Part shown: positions 55,420-64,000 of the stretch, in pieces
Position numbering within the stretch: the stretch's first letter is position 1
Layout of the letters: each line of letters starts with the position of its first letter
Assembly: GCA_021818505.1 (NCBI GenBank)
Contig: JAKADX010000004.1
Location: 116,136-180,135 of the forward strand
Length of the DNA: 64,000 nt
Reading direction: 5' to 3'
Source of the DNA: Pseudomonadota bacterium
Lineage (GTDB): Bacteria > Pseudomonadota > Alphaproteobacteria > Acetobacterales > Acetobacteraceae
Notes under the pieces: model-generated
Database searches by the model: none
What the model was told of the DNA's origin: nothing
The model's input: the letters and a program-made list of their open reading frames with translations, nothing else
Translations under genes and position numbers: made by a program

Positions 55420-56348
55420 GCGTCGAGGGCCACCCAGTCCTCGATCAGCCGCCGCGCGATGGAATCGCCGCGCGGGACGGAAAATCCGTGGGCGGCGTGG
55501 TTGCGGATTTCCGCGCGGGTGAACCAGCGCGCGTCCTCCAGTTCCGCGCGGTCGAGCACGATCTCCTCGTTCAGTGCCTCGGCGTAGAAGCCGAGCATGA
55601 TCGAGCCGGGGAACGGCCAGGGCTGGCTGGAATGGTATTCGACGCGCGCGACGCGCACGCCAGTTTCCTCGAACACCTCGCGCGCCACCGCTTCCTCCAG
55701 GCTCTCGCCCGGTTCGACGAAGCCGGCGAGCGTGGAATACATGTTCGCGGGGAAGCGGCTGGCGTGGCCGAGCAGGGCGCGGTCGCCGCGCGTGACCAGC
55801 ATGATGACGGCGGGATCGGTGCGCGGGAAATGCTCTGCGGCGCAGTCGGGGTTGGTGCAGTGCATGACGTTGCCGGCGCTGCGCGGGGCGCAGGTCATGC
55901 CGCAGACGCCGCAGAAGCGGTGGCGCGCCCGCCAGTGCATCATGGCGCGGGCGTGGGCGAGCACCGCGGCCTCGCCCGGCGGCAGCAGGCCGGCGACGGT
56001 GCGCAGGTCGGCGAAGGCGCCGATCTCCGGCGGGAGCAGCGGCAGCGGGTCGTCGGCGGCGGAAGCATCCACCGTGAACAGCGGCGTGCCGTCCAGCATG
56101 CCGAGGAAGGCCCAGGGGCCGCCCGCCATGCGCAGCGCCTCGGCCGCCGCGCCGGTGACGAACACCGCCTCCGGCCGGCCCTCGGCCACGCCGCGCAGCA
56201 GGTTGCGGCTGCGCCAGACCGGCACCCAGAGCGTGCCGGGCGCGGCGAGCGCGGCGGCGACCCAGGCGGCATCGTCGCGCAGCTGGACGGCGCGGTCGAG
56301 CGGGCTGTTGGCGTAGGGATTGGGGCGGCGAGCGGTGAGTTCGAGCAT
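55416..56348 (-). CDS. nudC: NAD(H) pyrophosphatase / RNA-decapping NudC
   Basis: A 310-residue Nudix hydrolase that cleaves NADH to NMNH and AMP and removes NAD caps from RNA. An N-terminal domain precedes a zinc ribbon (CGVCGMTC ... CTNPDC, about residues 140-165). The Nudix box is GFVEPGESLEEAVAREVFEETGV with all catalytic residues, written here only in part, and the NudC-specific SQPWPFPGSIM follows. AEALNEEIVLDRAELEDARWFTR completes the fold. Start ATG at 56348. Confidence 0.95.
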   Translation of the reverse strand: MLELTARRPNPYANSPLDRAVQLRDDAAWVAAALAAPGTLWVPVWRSRNLLRGVAEGRPEAVFVTGAAAEALRMAGGPWAFLGMLDGTPLFTVDASAADDPLPLLPPEIGAFADLRTVAGLLPPGEAAVLAHARAMMHWRARHRFCGVCGMTCAPRSAGNVMHCTNPDCAAEHFPRTDPAVIMLVTRGDRALLGHASRFPANMYSTLAGFVEPGESLEEAVAREVFEETGVRVARVEYHSSQPWPFPGSIMLGFYAEALNEEIVLDRAELEDARWFTRAEIRNHAAHGFSVPRGDSIARRLIEDWVALDA

Positions 56349-56414
56349 GGGCGGACCCTGCCACGCGGCAACCCGTGGCGGCAACCTTGCCCCCGCTGTC
56401 CGGGATGCTAAGTT

Positions 56415-56522
56415 GGGGGTGGGAGGTCGGCGGCGGACGGGCGCCTCGCCAACCCGGTCAGGTCCGGAAGGAAGCAGCCGCAACGAGTTTCCGCTCGGGT
56501 CGTTCGTTCGGCCTCCCACTCC
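56415..56522 (+). ncRNA. ffs: Signal recognition particle RNA (4.5S, small bacterial type)
   Basis: The invariant apical domain GGTCAGGTCCGGAAGGAAGC (56456-56475), followed by AGCCG, is the Ffh-binding loop of SRP RNA. Flanking arms pair: TGGGAGGTCG near 56419-56429 with CGGCCTCCCA near 56509-56519, giving the long hairpin of the roughly 100-base small SRP RNA. The place just before dnaX is its usual site in alphaproteobacteria. The exact ends are estimated from the stem. Confidence 0.93.
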
Positions 56523-56553
56523 GCAACCGCCGAGGAGGCCGCCGGCCCCGCGC

Positions 56554-58320
56554 ATGTCCGGCCTCTTTCCGCAAGACGCTCCGGCCCAGGACGGCCCCGG
56601 CCTGTTCGGCGATGCGCCGCCGGCGCCGGCCGCCACGCCGTACCGCGTGCTGGCGCGCAAATACCGCCCCGCGACGTTCGACGATCTGATCGGCCAGGAT
56701 GCAATGGTGCGCATCCTGCGCAACGCCTTCGCGCTCAACCGCGTCGCCCATGCGTTCATGCTGACCGGCGTGCGCGGCGTCGGCAAGACCACCACCGCGC
56801 GCATCATCGCCCGCGCGCTGAACTGCATCGGCCCGGACGGCAATGGCGGACCGACCGCCGATCCGTGCGGAGTGTGCGCCAACTGCACCGCCATCCTCGC
56901 GGACCGGCACCCCGACGTGCAGGAGATGGACGCGGCATCGCGCACCGGCGTCGATGACGTGCGCGAGATCATCGAGGCGACGCGGTTCCGTCCGATGCAG
57001 GCACGAACAAAGGTGTTCGTGGTGGACGAGGTCCACATGCTGTCGCGCAACGCCTTCAACGCGCTGCTCAAGACGTTGGAGGAGCCGCCGCCGCACGTGA
57101 CCTTCATCTTCGCCACCACCGAGCTGCGCAAGGTGCCGATCACGGTGCTGTCGCGCTGCCAGCGGTTCGATCTGCGCCGCGTGTCGGTGACGGAACTGGC
57201 CACGCATTTCGGCCGCATCGCCGGGCGCGAGGGGGTGACGATCGCGCCCGAGGCGCTGGCGCTGATCGCGCGGGCCGCCGACGGATCGGTGCGCGACGGG
57301 CTGAGCCTGCTGGATCAGGCGATCGCCCAGGCCGAGCCGGGCGCGCCGATCGCCGCGGAGCAGGTCGCGGACATGCTGGGGCTGGCCGACCGCGGGCAGG
57401 TGCTCGATCTGTTCGAGGCGCTGATGCAGGGCAAGCCGGCCGCCGCGCTGGCGATCACCGACCGCGCGCACGAACGCGGCGCGGATCTGGGCGTGCTGCT
57501 GCAGGATTTGCTGGATCTGACGCATACGCTGACGCGGCTGAAATCGATCCCCGCGCTGCGCGACAGCCCCGAACTGCCGGAGGCCGAGCGCACGCGCGGC
57601 GCCGCCCTGGCCGATGCGCTGACCATCCCGGTGCTGGGCCGGGCGTGGCAGATGCTGCTGAAGGGCGCGGGCGAGGTGGAGGCGGCACCGGACCGGCGGG
57701 CGGCGGCGGAAATGGTGCTGATCCGCCTCTGCCACGTCGCCGACATGCCGCCGCCGGGCGATCTGGTGCGCCGGTTGAGCGAGGCGGGCGCGACCGCACC
57801 GGCGGCGCCCGCTCCGGCGGCGAATGGCGGCGGCGGGGCGCGGGCGAGGGCCGGCGGCGGGGCGGTGGCGCTGGCCGTGGCGCAAGGCGCGCCGGGGCCG
57901 GCGTCGTTCCGCGACGTGGTGGCGCTGGCCGGCGCGCAGCGGCAGGCGATGCTGCACGCGCATCTGCTGCACTCGGTGCATCTGGTGCGCTTCGCCCCGC
58001 CGGTGATCGAACTGCGCCCGGAACCCGACGCGCCGCGCGATCTGGCGGCGAAACTCGCCGCCCTGCTGACCGAGGCGACCGGCGCGCGCTGGACCATCGC
58101 GCTCTCGGCCGAAGCGGGCGAGCCGACGCTCGCCGAACAGGGGGCCGCGGCGGACGCGGCGCGGCGGTCGGCGGCGGCGGAGCATCCGCTGGTGCGCGCG
58201 ATCCTGGACGCCTTCCCCGGCGCGCGGATCGAGACCGTGCATGATGCCGCCGCCGACGCCTACGGCCTGCCGCCGGAGGAGCCGCCGGCCGACGAGATGC
58301 CCGAGGAGGGGGAGAGCTGA
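56554..58320 (+). CDS. dnaX: DNA polymerase III subunits gamma/tau
   Basis: A 588-residue clamp-loader ATPase. Walker A is GVRGVGKT at residues 72-79, a four-Cys zinc module (CGVCANC and upstream Cys) follows, then [22 protein letters not shown] and the sensor/Arg finger [14 protein letters not shown]. The Ala/Gly-rich linker and the tau-like C-terminal domain are present. No obvious slippery frameshift run was seen, so gamma production by frameshift is not indicated. Start ATG at 56554. ybaB starts one base after the stop. Confidence 0.96.
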   Translation: MSGLFPQDAPAQDGPGLFGDAPPAPAATPYRVLARKYRPATFDDLIGQDAMVRILRNAFALNRVAHAFMLTGVRGVGKTTTARIIARALNCIGPDGNGGPTADPCGVCANCTAILADRHPDVQEMDAASRTGVDDVREIIEATRFRPMQARTKVFVVDEVHMLSRNAFNALLKTLEEPPPHVTFIFATTELRKVPITVLSRCQRFDLRRVSVTELATHFGRIAGREGVTIAPEALALIARAADGSVRDGLSLLDQAIAQAEPGAPIAAEQVADMLGLADRGQVLDLFEALMQGKPAAALAITDRAHERGADLGVLLQDLLDLTHTLTRLKSIPALRDSPELPEAERTRGAALADALTIPVLGRAWQMLLKGAGEVEAAPDRRAAAEMVLIRLCHVADMPPPGDLVRRLSEAGATAPAAPAPAANGGGGARARAGGGAVALAVAQGAPGPASFRDVVALAGAQRQAMLHAHLLHSVHLVRFAPPVIELRPEPDAPRDLAAKLAALLTEATGARWTIALSAEAGEPTLAEQGAAADAARRSAAAEHPLVRAILDAFPGARIETVHDAAADAYGLPPEEPPADEMPEEGES

Positions 58321-58321
58321 G

Positions 58322-58645
58322 ATGAAGAACCTCGCCGGCCTGATGAAGCAGGCCAGCCAGATGCAGAAGCGCATGGAGGAGATGCAGGAACGCCTGGAGA
58401 GCATGGAGATCGAAGGCAGCTCCGGCGCCGGGATGGTCAGCGTCACGCTCAGCGGCAAGGGCGATCTGAAATCGGTGCGCATCGACCCCAGGCTGATCGA
58501 CCCGAACGAGACCGAGATGCTCCAGGACCTGCTGCTCGCCGCCCATGCCGAGGCGCGGCGCAAGATGCAGGAGCGGGCGGCCGAGGAGATGAAGTCCGTC
58601 ACCGGCGGGCTCGAGCTGCCGCCGGGGATGAAGCTGCCATTCTGA
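58322..58645 (+). CDS. ybaB: YbaB/EbfC-family nucleoid-associated protein
   Basis: A 107-residue dimeric DNA-binding protein. The N-terminal helix is [20 protein letters not shown], the central part has [20 protein letters not shown], and the C-terminal helix carries the family's [21 protein letters not shown]. Small tweezer-like dimers of this family coat the nucleoid. dnaX-ybaB-recR is a conserved order; recR follows after 13 bases. Confidence 0.96.
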   Translation: MKNLAGLMKQASQMQKRMEEMQERLESMEIEGSSGAGMVSVTLSGKGDLKSVRIDPRLIDPNETEMLQDLLLAAHAEARRKMQERAAEEMKSVTGGLELPPGMKLPF

Positions 58646-58658
58646 CCCGGCCCGTCTG

Positions 58659-59255
58659 ATGGGCGGCGAGGAGGTCGAGCGGCTGATCGGCCTGCTCGCG
58701 AAACTGCCCGGCCTCGGCCCGCGCAGCGCGCGCCGCGTCGCGCTTCGTCTGCTGCAGGCGCCGCAGACGCGGATGCTGCCGCTGGCCGCGGCGCTGAGCG
58801 ATGCCGCGCGGGCGGTGCGGTCGTGCCGGGAATGCGGCAATCTCGACAGCACCGATCCCTGCGCCATCTGCGCCGATCCGCACCGCGACCGCTCCGTGGT
58901 GTGCGTGGTCGAAGGGGTGGGCGATCTGTGGGCGCTGGAGCGCGCAGTTGTCCATCGCGGGCTGTATCACGTGCTCGGCGGCACGCTGTCGGCGCTCGCC
59001 GGCACCGGTCCGGACGATCTGAACGTGACGCCGCTGCTGGCGCGGATGCGGGCCGGCGGGGTGGCGGAAGTGATCCTGGCACTCGGCGCCACGGTCGATG
59101 GCGCGGCAACGGCGCACTGGCTGACCGGGCTGCTGGCGCCGTTCGGGGCCAAGGTGACGCGGGTGGGGCAGGGCGTGCCGATCGGCGGCGCGCTGGAAGT
59201 GCTGGACGACGGCACGCTGGCGGCAGCACTGCGAGGGAGGCGGCCGGCGGCATAG
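58659..59255 (+). CDS. recR: Recombination mediator protein RecR
   Basis: A 198-residue protein that, with RecO, loads RecA on gapped DNA. An N-terminal helix-hairpin-helix (LAKLPGLGPRSARRVALRLL) precedes the zinc finger C56-x2-C59-x8-C68-x2-C71, a Toprim domain (VVCVVEGVGDLWALER) and a C-terminal Walker-B-like tail (VTRVGQGVPIGGALE). Length is standard. Confidence 0.97.
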   Translation: MGGEEVERLIGLLAKLPGLGPRSARRVALRLLQAPQTRMLPLAAALSDAARAVRSCRECGNLDSTDPCAICADPHRDRSVVCVVEGVGDLWALERAVVHRGLYHVLGGTLSALAGTGPDDLNVTPLLARMRAGGVAEVILALGATVDGAATAHWLTGLLAPFGAKVTRVGQGVPIGGALEVLDDGTLAAALRGRRPAA

Positions 59256-59283
59256 TACCACGACATCACGGGAGGGAACTGTC

Positions 59284-59991
59284 ATGAGCGGCGAGGCGGA
59301 CGGGTCGCGGACGCAACGGTTCGAGGCACCCGAGATCGGCGCGCTGGCGCATCTGTACCGGGGCGAACTCTATCGCAGCACGGTGTGGCGCACTCGGTTA
59401 GATGCCACGACGAACTGGGCGGTGGTTTCGACCGGCCTGGCGCTGTCGCTCACCTTCAGCAGCGAGCGGGCCTCGCCCCTGCCGCTGGTGCTGGTCGGTC
59501 TGCTGGTCGCGGTGTTCCTGGTGATCGAGGCGCGGCGCTACCGCTTCTTCGATTTCTGGCGGGTGCGCGCGCATATCCTGGAGACGCAGTTCTTCGGCCC
59601 GATCCTGCTCGGCCGGGGCGTCGATGTCGGCAACGGCTGGAACGAAACGCTCTACCTGGATTATGTCCGGCCGCGGCTGCACATCACCTTTCCCGACGCA
59701 CTTGGCCGGCGGCTGCGCAAGAACTATGGCTGGATTTTCGGGATGCAGCTTGCCGCCTATCTGGGCAAGCTGCTCATCCACCCGATGCCGCTGCCCTCGC
59801 TGGATGAGCTGTGGGCGCGGGCGACCATCGGCCCGCTGCCGGGGCAGCTTGTGCTGGCGTGCGGAGTGGCGTTTCATCTCGGCTGGATGACGATCGCGGT
59901 GCTGACGCTGCGCGGTGGGCGCGGGCGGGGCATGGCGCGGACACGACCCACGGAGGACCGCGTGCTCAATCTCGCCCGACAGGCTGCATGA
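59284..59991 (+). CDS. DUF2270 membrane protein
   Basis: A 235-residue protein matching DUF2270: the N-terminal ALAHLYRGELYRSTVWRTRLDATTNWAV, two membrane helices (about 40-75), the EARRYRFFDFWRVRAHILETQFFGP segment and further hydrophobic helices near 155-210. Function unknown. Its stop overlaps the MFS transporter ATG (ATGA), so the two are coupled; in this context it may be an accessory to transport (inference). Confidence 0.85.
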   Translation: MSGEADGSRTQRFEAPEIGALAHLYRGELYRSTVWRTRLDATTNWAVVSTGLALSLTFSSERASPLPLVLVGLLVAVFLVIEARRYRFFDFWRVRAHILETQFFGPILLGRGVDVGNGWNETLYLDYVRPRLHITFPDALGRRLRKNYGWIFGMQLAAYLGKLLIHPMPLPSLDELWARATIGPLPGQLVLACGVAFHLGWMTIAVLTLRGGRGRGMARTRPTEDRVLNLARQAA

Positions 59992-61397
59992 GCCCCGCCG
60001 ATCGCGGCGAGCGCCTGCACATCCATTCCGCCGCCGACATCACGGCGCGGCTCGATCGGCTGCCGGCGACGCGGACGATCTGGAAGCTGGTGGTGTTGCT
60101 GTCGGTCGGCGGCTGTTTCGAGCTGTACGACCTGCTGATGACCGCCTATGTCAGTCCCGGCCTGATCCGCTCCGGCATCTTCCAAGGCGGCAGCAAGGGT
60201 TTTCTTGGTCTGACCGACCAGGCGGCCTTCGCGTCCATCACCTTCGCCGGGTTGTTCGTCGCCACGCTGGGTCTGAGCCACATCGCCGACCGTTACGGAC
60301 GGCGCACCATCTTCACCTTCTCGCTGCTGTGGTATTCCGCAGCCACGCTGATCATGGCGACGCGCAGCACGGCCCTTGGGGTCGATCTGTGGCGATTCAT
60401 CGCGGCACTGGGCGTCGGGGTGGAGCTGGTCACGATCGACACCTATGTCGCTGAACTGGTGCCCAAGCGGATGCGCGGGCGGGCGTTCCTGGTCAACCAG
60501 ATGATCCAGTTCTGCTCGATCCCGCTGGCGGCGCTGATGGGCTGGATCTTCGTGCCGATCGACCCGTTCGGCATCTCCGGCTGGCGGTTCGTGGCGGCGT
60601 TCCCGGCGCTGGCGGCGATCGTTGTCTGGTCGATCCGCCGCGCCGTGCCGGAAAGCCCGCGCTGGCTCGCGCAGCAGGGGCGATCGGCCGAGGCGGACCG
60701 CGTCACGACGGCGATCGAGGCCCGTGTGGCTGTTGAATCGGGCCGCCGCCTGCCGCCTCCGGAACAGGCGGCCGTGGAGGAGGCCGGCAGCGGCACGCTC
60801 GGCGAGATCTGGGTACCGCCGTACCGCGGCCGCACCATCATGCTGATCGTGTTCAACCTGTGCCAGACCGTCGGCTATTACGGTTTCAACAACTGGGTGC
60901 CGGCGCTGATGGCCGCACAGGGCGCGACGTTCACGCACAGCCTAAAATATTCGTTCATCGTTGCGCTGGCCAGTCCGACGGTGCCGCTGCTGTTCTACAC
61001 GCTGACCGACCGCACCGAGCGGAAATGGCAGCTTGTCGGCGCCGCCTGCGCGATCGCGATCTTTGGCGGATTGTTCACCCTCTCAACCGCGCCGGCCTGG
61101 CTGATTCTGTGCGGCATCGCGCTGACCACGTCCAACAATCTGCTGTCCTACTCGTTCCACGCCTATCAGCCGGAGTTGTTCCCAACACGCGTGCGCGCCC
61201 GTGCGGTCGGCTTCGTCTATTCGTTCAGTCGCCTCTCCACGATATTCAGCAGTTTTGCCATTGCATATTTTCTCGCGCATTTCGGTGCGCCCGGCGTGTT
61301 CGCCTTCATCGGCGCGGCGATGCTTGGGGTGGTGGTGTCGATCGGCGGGTTCGGGCCGCGCACGCGCGGCCTGGCGCTGGAGCAGATCTCGCACTGA
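59988..61397 (+). CDS. MFS transporter, sugar/aromatic acid type
   Basis: A 469-residue twelve-helix porter. It has the MFS motif LGLSHIADRYGRRTIFTFS and a second-half element RVRARAVGFVYSFSRLSTIF. VELVTIDTYVAELVPKRMRGRAFLVNQ and the PESPRWLAQQGRSAEADRV loop place it near niacin/metabolite:H+ symporter-like sugar porters. The substrate is unknown. It shares the style of the MFS protein at 19064 but is not a near copy. A binding-protein gene with its own ribosome site follows. Confidence 0.9.
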   Translation: MSPADRGERLHIHSAADITARLDRLPATRTIWKLVVLLSVGGCFELYDLLMTAYVSPGLIRSGIFQGGSKGFLGLTDQAAFASITFAGLFVATLGLSHIADRYGRRTIFTFSLLWYSAATLIMATRSTALGVDLWRFIAALGVGVELVTIDTYVAELVPKRMRGRAFLVNQMIQFCSIPLAALMGWIFVPIDPFGISGWRFVAAFPALAAIVVWSIRRAVPESPRWLAQQGRSAEADRVTTAIEARVAVESGRRLPPPEQAAVEEAGSGTLGEIWVPPYRGRTIMLIVFNLCQTVGYYGFNNWVPALMAAQGATFTHSLKYSFIVALASPTVPLLFYTLTDRTERKWQLVGAACAIAIFGGLFTLSTAPAWLILCGIALTTSNNLLSYSFHAYQPELFPTRVRARAVGFVYSFSRLSTIFSSFAIAYFLAHFGAPGVFAFIGAAMLGVVVSIGGFGPRTRGLALEQISH

Positions 61398-61461
61398 CCG
61401 GCGGCGAGGCGACTGGCCGGGCGGTGCGATTCATGCAAGATTGCGCAAGGAGGTGCAGATC

Positions 61462-62703
61462 ATGTCCAAGCAATACTGGCTGCGTTCGATGCTGCTTGCC
61501 GGGGCGGCGGGACTGGCGTTCGCCGCGACGGCGCGCGCGGAGGACCCGATCCGCATCGGCGTGATCGGCGAAGAGTCGGCGGTGGCCGGCGCGTCGCTGA
61601 CCAAGGCCGCGCAGATGGCGGCCGATGACGTCAACGCCCATGGTGGCGTCAATGGCCGAAAGGTCGAGGTCATCACCTACGACGATCACTCCTCCGCCGC
61701 CGACGCGGTGCGTGCGTTCCAGCGCGCCGTCAGTCAGGACCACGTTTCCTTCGTGATCGCGTCGTATATCAGCGAAGTGGCCCTGGCGATCGAGCCGTGG
61801 TCGGCGCGGCTGCACATGCCCTTCATCACCACGGGCGCGGCCAGCAACGAAATTTCCAAGCAGGTCCACAAGGACTACGCGCATTTCAAGTACACCTTCC
61901 ACGGCTGGCTCACCTCCGCCTTCATCGCGCAGTCGATCTGCGACGCCGAGCACGACCTGCTGGTCGAGCCGCTGCACATGAAGACGGCGGTGATCATGAG
62001 CGAGGATGCCGCCTGGACCACACCGCTCGACGCGCGCTATCTGGAATGCCTGCCGAAGGCCGGGCTGAAGGTGCTGGACCATATCCGCTTCAACCCCGAC
62101 ACGACCGACTTCACGCCGATCTTCCGCCAGATCGAGGCGAAGAGCCCCGACGTCATCATCACCGGCATCAGCCATGTCGGCGTGCAGCCGACCGTGCAGT
62201 GGCATGACCAGCAGGTGCCCATTCCGATGGCAGGGCAGAGTTCGCAGGCGACAACAAGCACGTTCTGGAAGGACACGAACGGGGCGGCGAACGGCGTTAT
62301 CACCGCGAGTGCGGCGGCACCGGGTGTCGCGCTGTCGCCGCTCACCATCCCGTTCACCGAGGCCTATCAGAAGCGGTTCGGCGATTCGCCATCGTATACC
62401 GGTTACTCGACGTACGACGCCGTGCATGTGATCGTCGATGCGTTCAAGCGCGCCGGCTCGACCGATGCCGACAAGGTGGTCGCCGCGATGGAGAAGACCG
62501 ATCTGGTCGGCACGATCGGGCGCTGGCAGTTCTACGGCAAGGATGATCCGTTCACGCACGCGGTGAAATATGGCCCCGGCCTCGTCACCGGCATCACCTT
62601 CCAGTGGCAGGATGGCAAGCAGGTGGCGCTGTGGCCCGCGGCCGTCGCCAATGGCCACGTGAAGTTCCCGTCCTTCGTCAAGCTGCCAAAGGTCACGAAC
62701 TGA
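61462..62703 (+). CDS. Branched-chain amino acid-type ABC transporter substrate-binding protein
   Basis: A 413-residue periplasmic protein with a signal peptide (LRSMLLAGAAGLAFAATARA). The mature part reads IRIGVIGEESAVAGASLTKAAQMAADDVNAHGGVNGRKV, the usual opening of Peripla_BP_6 proteins. The hinge features VIASYISEVALAI and TGYSTYDAVHVIVDAFK follow. The ligand may be an amino acid or an aromatic acid; the family is broad. AAGGAGGT at 61447-61454 precedes the ATG. The livHM-type permeases lie directly downstream, separated by a hairpin. Confidence 0.93.
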   Translation: MSKQYWLRSMLLAGAAGLAFAATARAEDPIRIGVIGEESAVAGASLTKAAQMAADDVNAHGGVNGRKVEVITYDDHSSAADAVRAFQRAVSQDHVSFVIASYISEVALAIEPWSARLHMPFITTGAASNEISKQVHKDYAHFKYTFHGWLTSAFIAQSICDAEHDLLVEPLHMKTAVIMSEDAAWTTPLDARYLECLPKAGLKVLDHIRFNPDTTDFTPIFRQIEAKSPDVIITGISHVGVQPTVQWHDQQVPIPMAGQSSQATTSTFWKDTNGAANGVITASAAAPGVALSPLTIPFTEAYQKRFGDSPSYTGYSTYDAVHVIVDAFKRAGSTDADKVVAAMEKTDLVGTIGRWQFYGKDDPFTHAVKYGPGLVTGITFQWQDGKQVALWPAAVANGHVKFPSFVKLPKVTN

Positions 62704-62737
62704 GCTTGCCGCTGCTTGCCGGTCTGGCATGATAACG

Positions 62738-62764
62738 CGGCCCGGGTCCCACAGGCCCGGGCCG
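62738..62764 (+). terminator. Intra-operon hairpin between binding protein and permease genes
   Basis: Perfect 9-bp stem CGGCCCGGG (62738-62746) / CCCGGGCCG (62756-62764) with a nine-base loop, 20 bases before the permease ATG. It may be a partial terminator or a 3' stabiliser that lets the binding protein be made in excess over the permeases, a common arrangement in ABC operons. Confidence 0.7.
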
Positions 62765-62783
62765 TCATCGCGATAGGAGCATC

Positions 62784-63659
62784 ATGCTGGCCTTGCAGAT
62801 CCTGATCGACGGGTTCGCCATCAGCGCGCTGTACGGCCTCGGCGCCGTTGGATTCACGCTGCTGTTCGGCGTGTCCGGCGTGCTCAATCTCGCGCATGGT
62901 GGCATCATGGTGATCGCCGCGCTGATCGGCTGGCGCGCGGCTGGGGGCCTGGGCATCGGCAGTTGGCTCGGCAGCCTGGTCGGCGTGCTGGCGGCGCTGG
63001 TCGCGGCCTATGCGACGTATTTCGCAGTGGTGCGGCCGATCCAGCGGTCGCGGGCGATCCCGCGTGAGGAGACGGAGATCTTCGTGCTCACCGGCACGCT
63101 GCTTTGGGGCATCATGATCCAGGTCGGCATGGCGTGGCTGTTCACCGACAATCCGGTGACGATCCGTCCGCTGATCGGCGGCGTGATGGAACTTGCCGGC
63201 GTGCGCACGCCGGCCAACGAAGTGCTGATCGCGGCGGTGTGCTGGGGCGCGATCGGCCTGCTGTGGCTGCTGGTCAACCGCACACGCGCCGGCCGCGCGC
63301 TGCTCGCCGCCTCGATCAACCCGCGCGGGCTGGTGCTGCTCGGCTTCGATCTCGACCGCATCTACCTGCTGGTGTGGACGATCTACGGTGTGCTGGCGGG
63401 TGTGGCGGGCGTGCTGCTGGCCTCGTTTCTCGGTGCCGGCACCAACAATGTCGGCCAGTTGACCGCCAGTGCGTTCTCGATCGTGGTGCTCGGCGGTCTC
63501 GGCAGCGTTTCCGGCTCGCTGATCGCGGCCTATGTCGTGGGCTATCTGGAGACGGTCACCGCGTATGTCATCGCGCCGACGCTGCGACCGATCCCTGCGC
63601 TGATCCTGCTGGTGCTGGTCGTGTATGTGCGCCCGCAAGGGCTGCTGGGGCGGCGGTAG
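62784..63659 (+). CDS. livH: Branched-chain amino acid ABC transporter permease (LivH-like)
   Basis: A 291-residue inner-membrane permease with about eight hydrophobic segments. Family sequences are YGLGAVGFTLLFGVSGVLNLAHGGIMVIAA at the N-terminus, the conserved LNRTRAGRALLAASINPRGLVLLGFDL loop that contacts the ATPase, and FSIVVLGGLGSVSGSLIAAYVVGYLE. The ATG has TAGGAG upstream. Second gene of a high-affinity uptake operon. Confidence 0.94.
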   Translation: MLALQILIDGFAISALYGLGAVGFTLLFGVSGVLNLAHGGIMVIAALIGWRAAGGLGIGSWLGSLVGVLAALVAAYATYFAVVRPIQRSRAIPREETEIFVLTGTLLWGIMIQVGMAWLFTDNPVTIRPLIGGVMELAGVRTPANEVLIAAVCWGAIGLLWLLVNRTRAGRALLAASINPRGLVLLGFDLDRIYLLVWTIYGVLAGVAGVLLASFLGAGTNNVGQLTASAFSIVVLGGLGSVSGSLIAAYVVGYLETVTAYVIAPTLRPIPALILLVLVVYVRPQGLLGRR

Positions 63660-63670
63660 GGGAGGGCGCG

Positions 63671-64000
63671 ATGTCGCGGATGCTGCGTGGCCCGGCCACC
63701 TGGATCGTGCTGCTGTTGCTGGCGATCGCGGTGACGCTGCCGTGGTGGGTGTCGGCCTACATCCTCGGCGTACTCACCGTCTCCTACTATTTCGGCGTCT
63801 TTGCGATGGGTTGGGATTTACTGTTCGGCTTCGCGGGTGAGGTGAATTTCGGCCCGACCTTCCTGATCGGCCTCGGCGCCTACACCGCCGGCATCCTCGA
63901 TAACGCGCTTGGGCCGCCGATCATCGTCTGCGTGGCCGCCGGCGGCGTGGTGGCGATGCTGGGCGGGCTGGCGCTGGCGGTGCCGGCGCTGCGGCTGCGG
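63671..64000 (+). CDS. livM: Branched-chain amino acid ABC transporter permease (LivM-like), cut by window end
   Basis: The first 110 residues of a LivM-type permease: a hydrophobic N-terminus (WIVLLLLAIAVTLPWWVSAYI), then YYFGVFAMGWDLLFGFAGEVNFGPTFLIGLGAYTAG, the family's characteristic N-terminal domain. The reading frame is still open at the last base. The ATPase genes livG/livF are presumably beyond the edge. Confidence 0.92.
   Translation, partial: MSRMLRGPATWIVLLLLAIAVTLPWWVSAYILGVLTVSYYFGVFAMGWDLLFGFAGEVNFGPTFLIGLGAYTAGILDNALGPPIIVCVAAGGVVAMLGGLALAVPALRLR

Noticed and set aside
56554..58320. Programmed frameshift in dnaX
   Set aside because: No slippery A-run or similar sequence with a downstream stop was seen in the expected region.
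56458..59253. 931-codon minus-strand frame opposite dnaX, ybaB and recR
   Set aside because: It is antisense to three certain genes and the SRP RNA, with low-complexity Arg/Pro/Ala content and no ribosome site.

Overview
The window is a single chromosomal segment of a very GC-rich alphaproteobacterium. Codon third positions are almost all G or C. The conserved gene orders are alphaproteobacterial: pcm-tolC-DUF2497(popZ-like)-valS, kdsD-lptC-lptA-lptB, SRP RNA-dnaX-ybaB-recR and ilvB-ilvN/ilvC. Small proteins of a style I associate with Rhodospirillales/Acetobacteraceae fit that family, but the family-level placement is inference. I see no plasmid, phage, CRISPR or intact insertion-sequence signature. 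Coding density is high and most adjacent co-oriented genes overlap by ATGA.

Layout. 0-3 kb: end of a hydantoinase/oxoprolinase-type operon (hyuA partial, hyuB, a small Cys-pair protein) and tRNA-Cys. 3-10.4 kb: pcm, tolC, popZ-like, valS, a palindromic repeat, purU, DUF2892 and an AhpD-like protein. 10.4-17.1 kb, mostly minus strand: MFS transporter, inward-rectifier-type K+ channel, MATE pump, a non-coding or decayed stretch, an orphan response regulator, an AstE-like deacylase and a Tat-exported solute-binding protein. 17.2-21.9 kb: quinone oxidoreductase, alpha/beta hydrolase, MFS transporter, a gap, a small membrane protein and a creatininase-family amidohydrolase. 21.9-30.3 kb: metY with a structured-looking leader, an ATP-grasp protein, MarR regulator, FkbM-like protein, sugar epimerase, GNAT plus nitrilase gene pair and lpxB. 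30.3-34.6 kb: a carbohydrate-flavoured cluster of stand-alone mannose-6-phosphate isomerase cupin, Gfo/Idh oxidoreductase, orphan sugar-binding protein and lactonase.

34.5-39.9 kb: serB, miaA, ilvB, ilvN, ilvC. 39.9-44.2 kb: lptB, lptA, lptC, kdsD (LPS transport and Kdo precursor), RNase D and tRNA-Leu. 44.3-51.4 kb: NDUFA9-like protein and the gltD-gltB glutamate synthase pair, preceded by a leader with crossing inverted repeats. 51.5-54.7 kb is the least ordinary stretch: a GST, a proline-rich hypothetical protein, an AT-richer gap, an OmpA-domain protein, a strong hairpin and a 5'-truncated oxidoreductase remnant. 55-59.3 kb: DUF488, nudC, SRP RNA, dnaX, ybaB, recR. 59.3-64 kb: DUF2270, MFS transporter and the start of a branched-chain amino-acid-type ABC transporter operon (binding protein, livH-like, livM-like cut by the window edge).

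Most of the window is housekeeping or metabolic. No clear new multi-gene defence or biosynthetic system is visible. The best leads are small: the RNase D gene that begins five bases after a tRNA-Leu 3' end, the gltDB and metY leaders, the third small gene of the hyuAB operon, the GNAT-nitrilase pair that reads like a split fusion protein, and the OmpA/remnant island.
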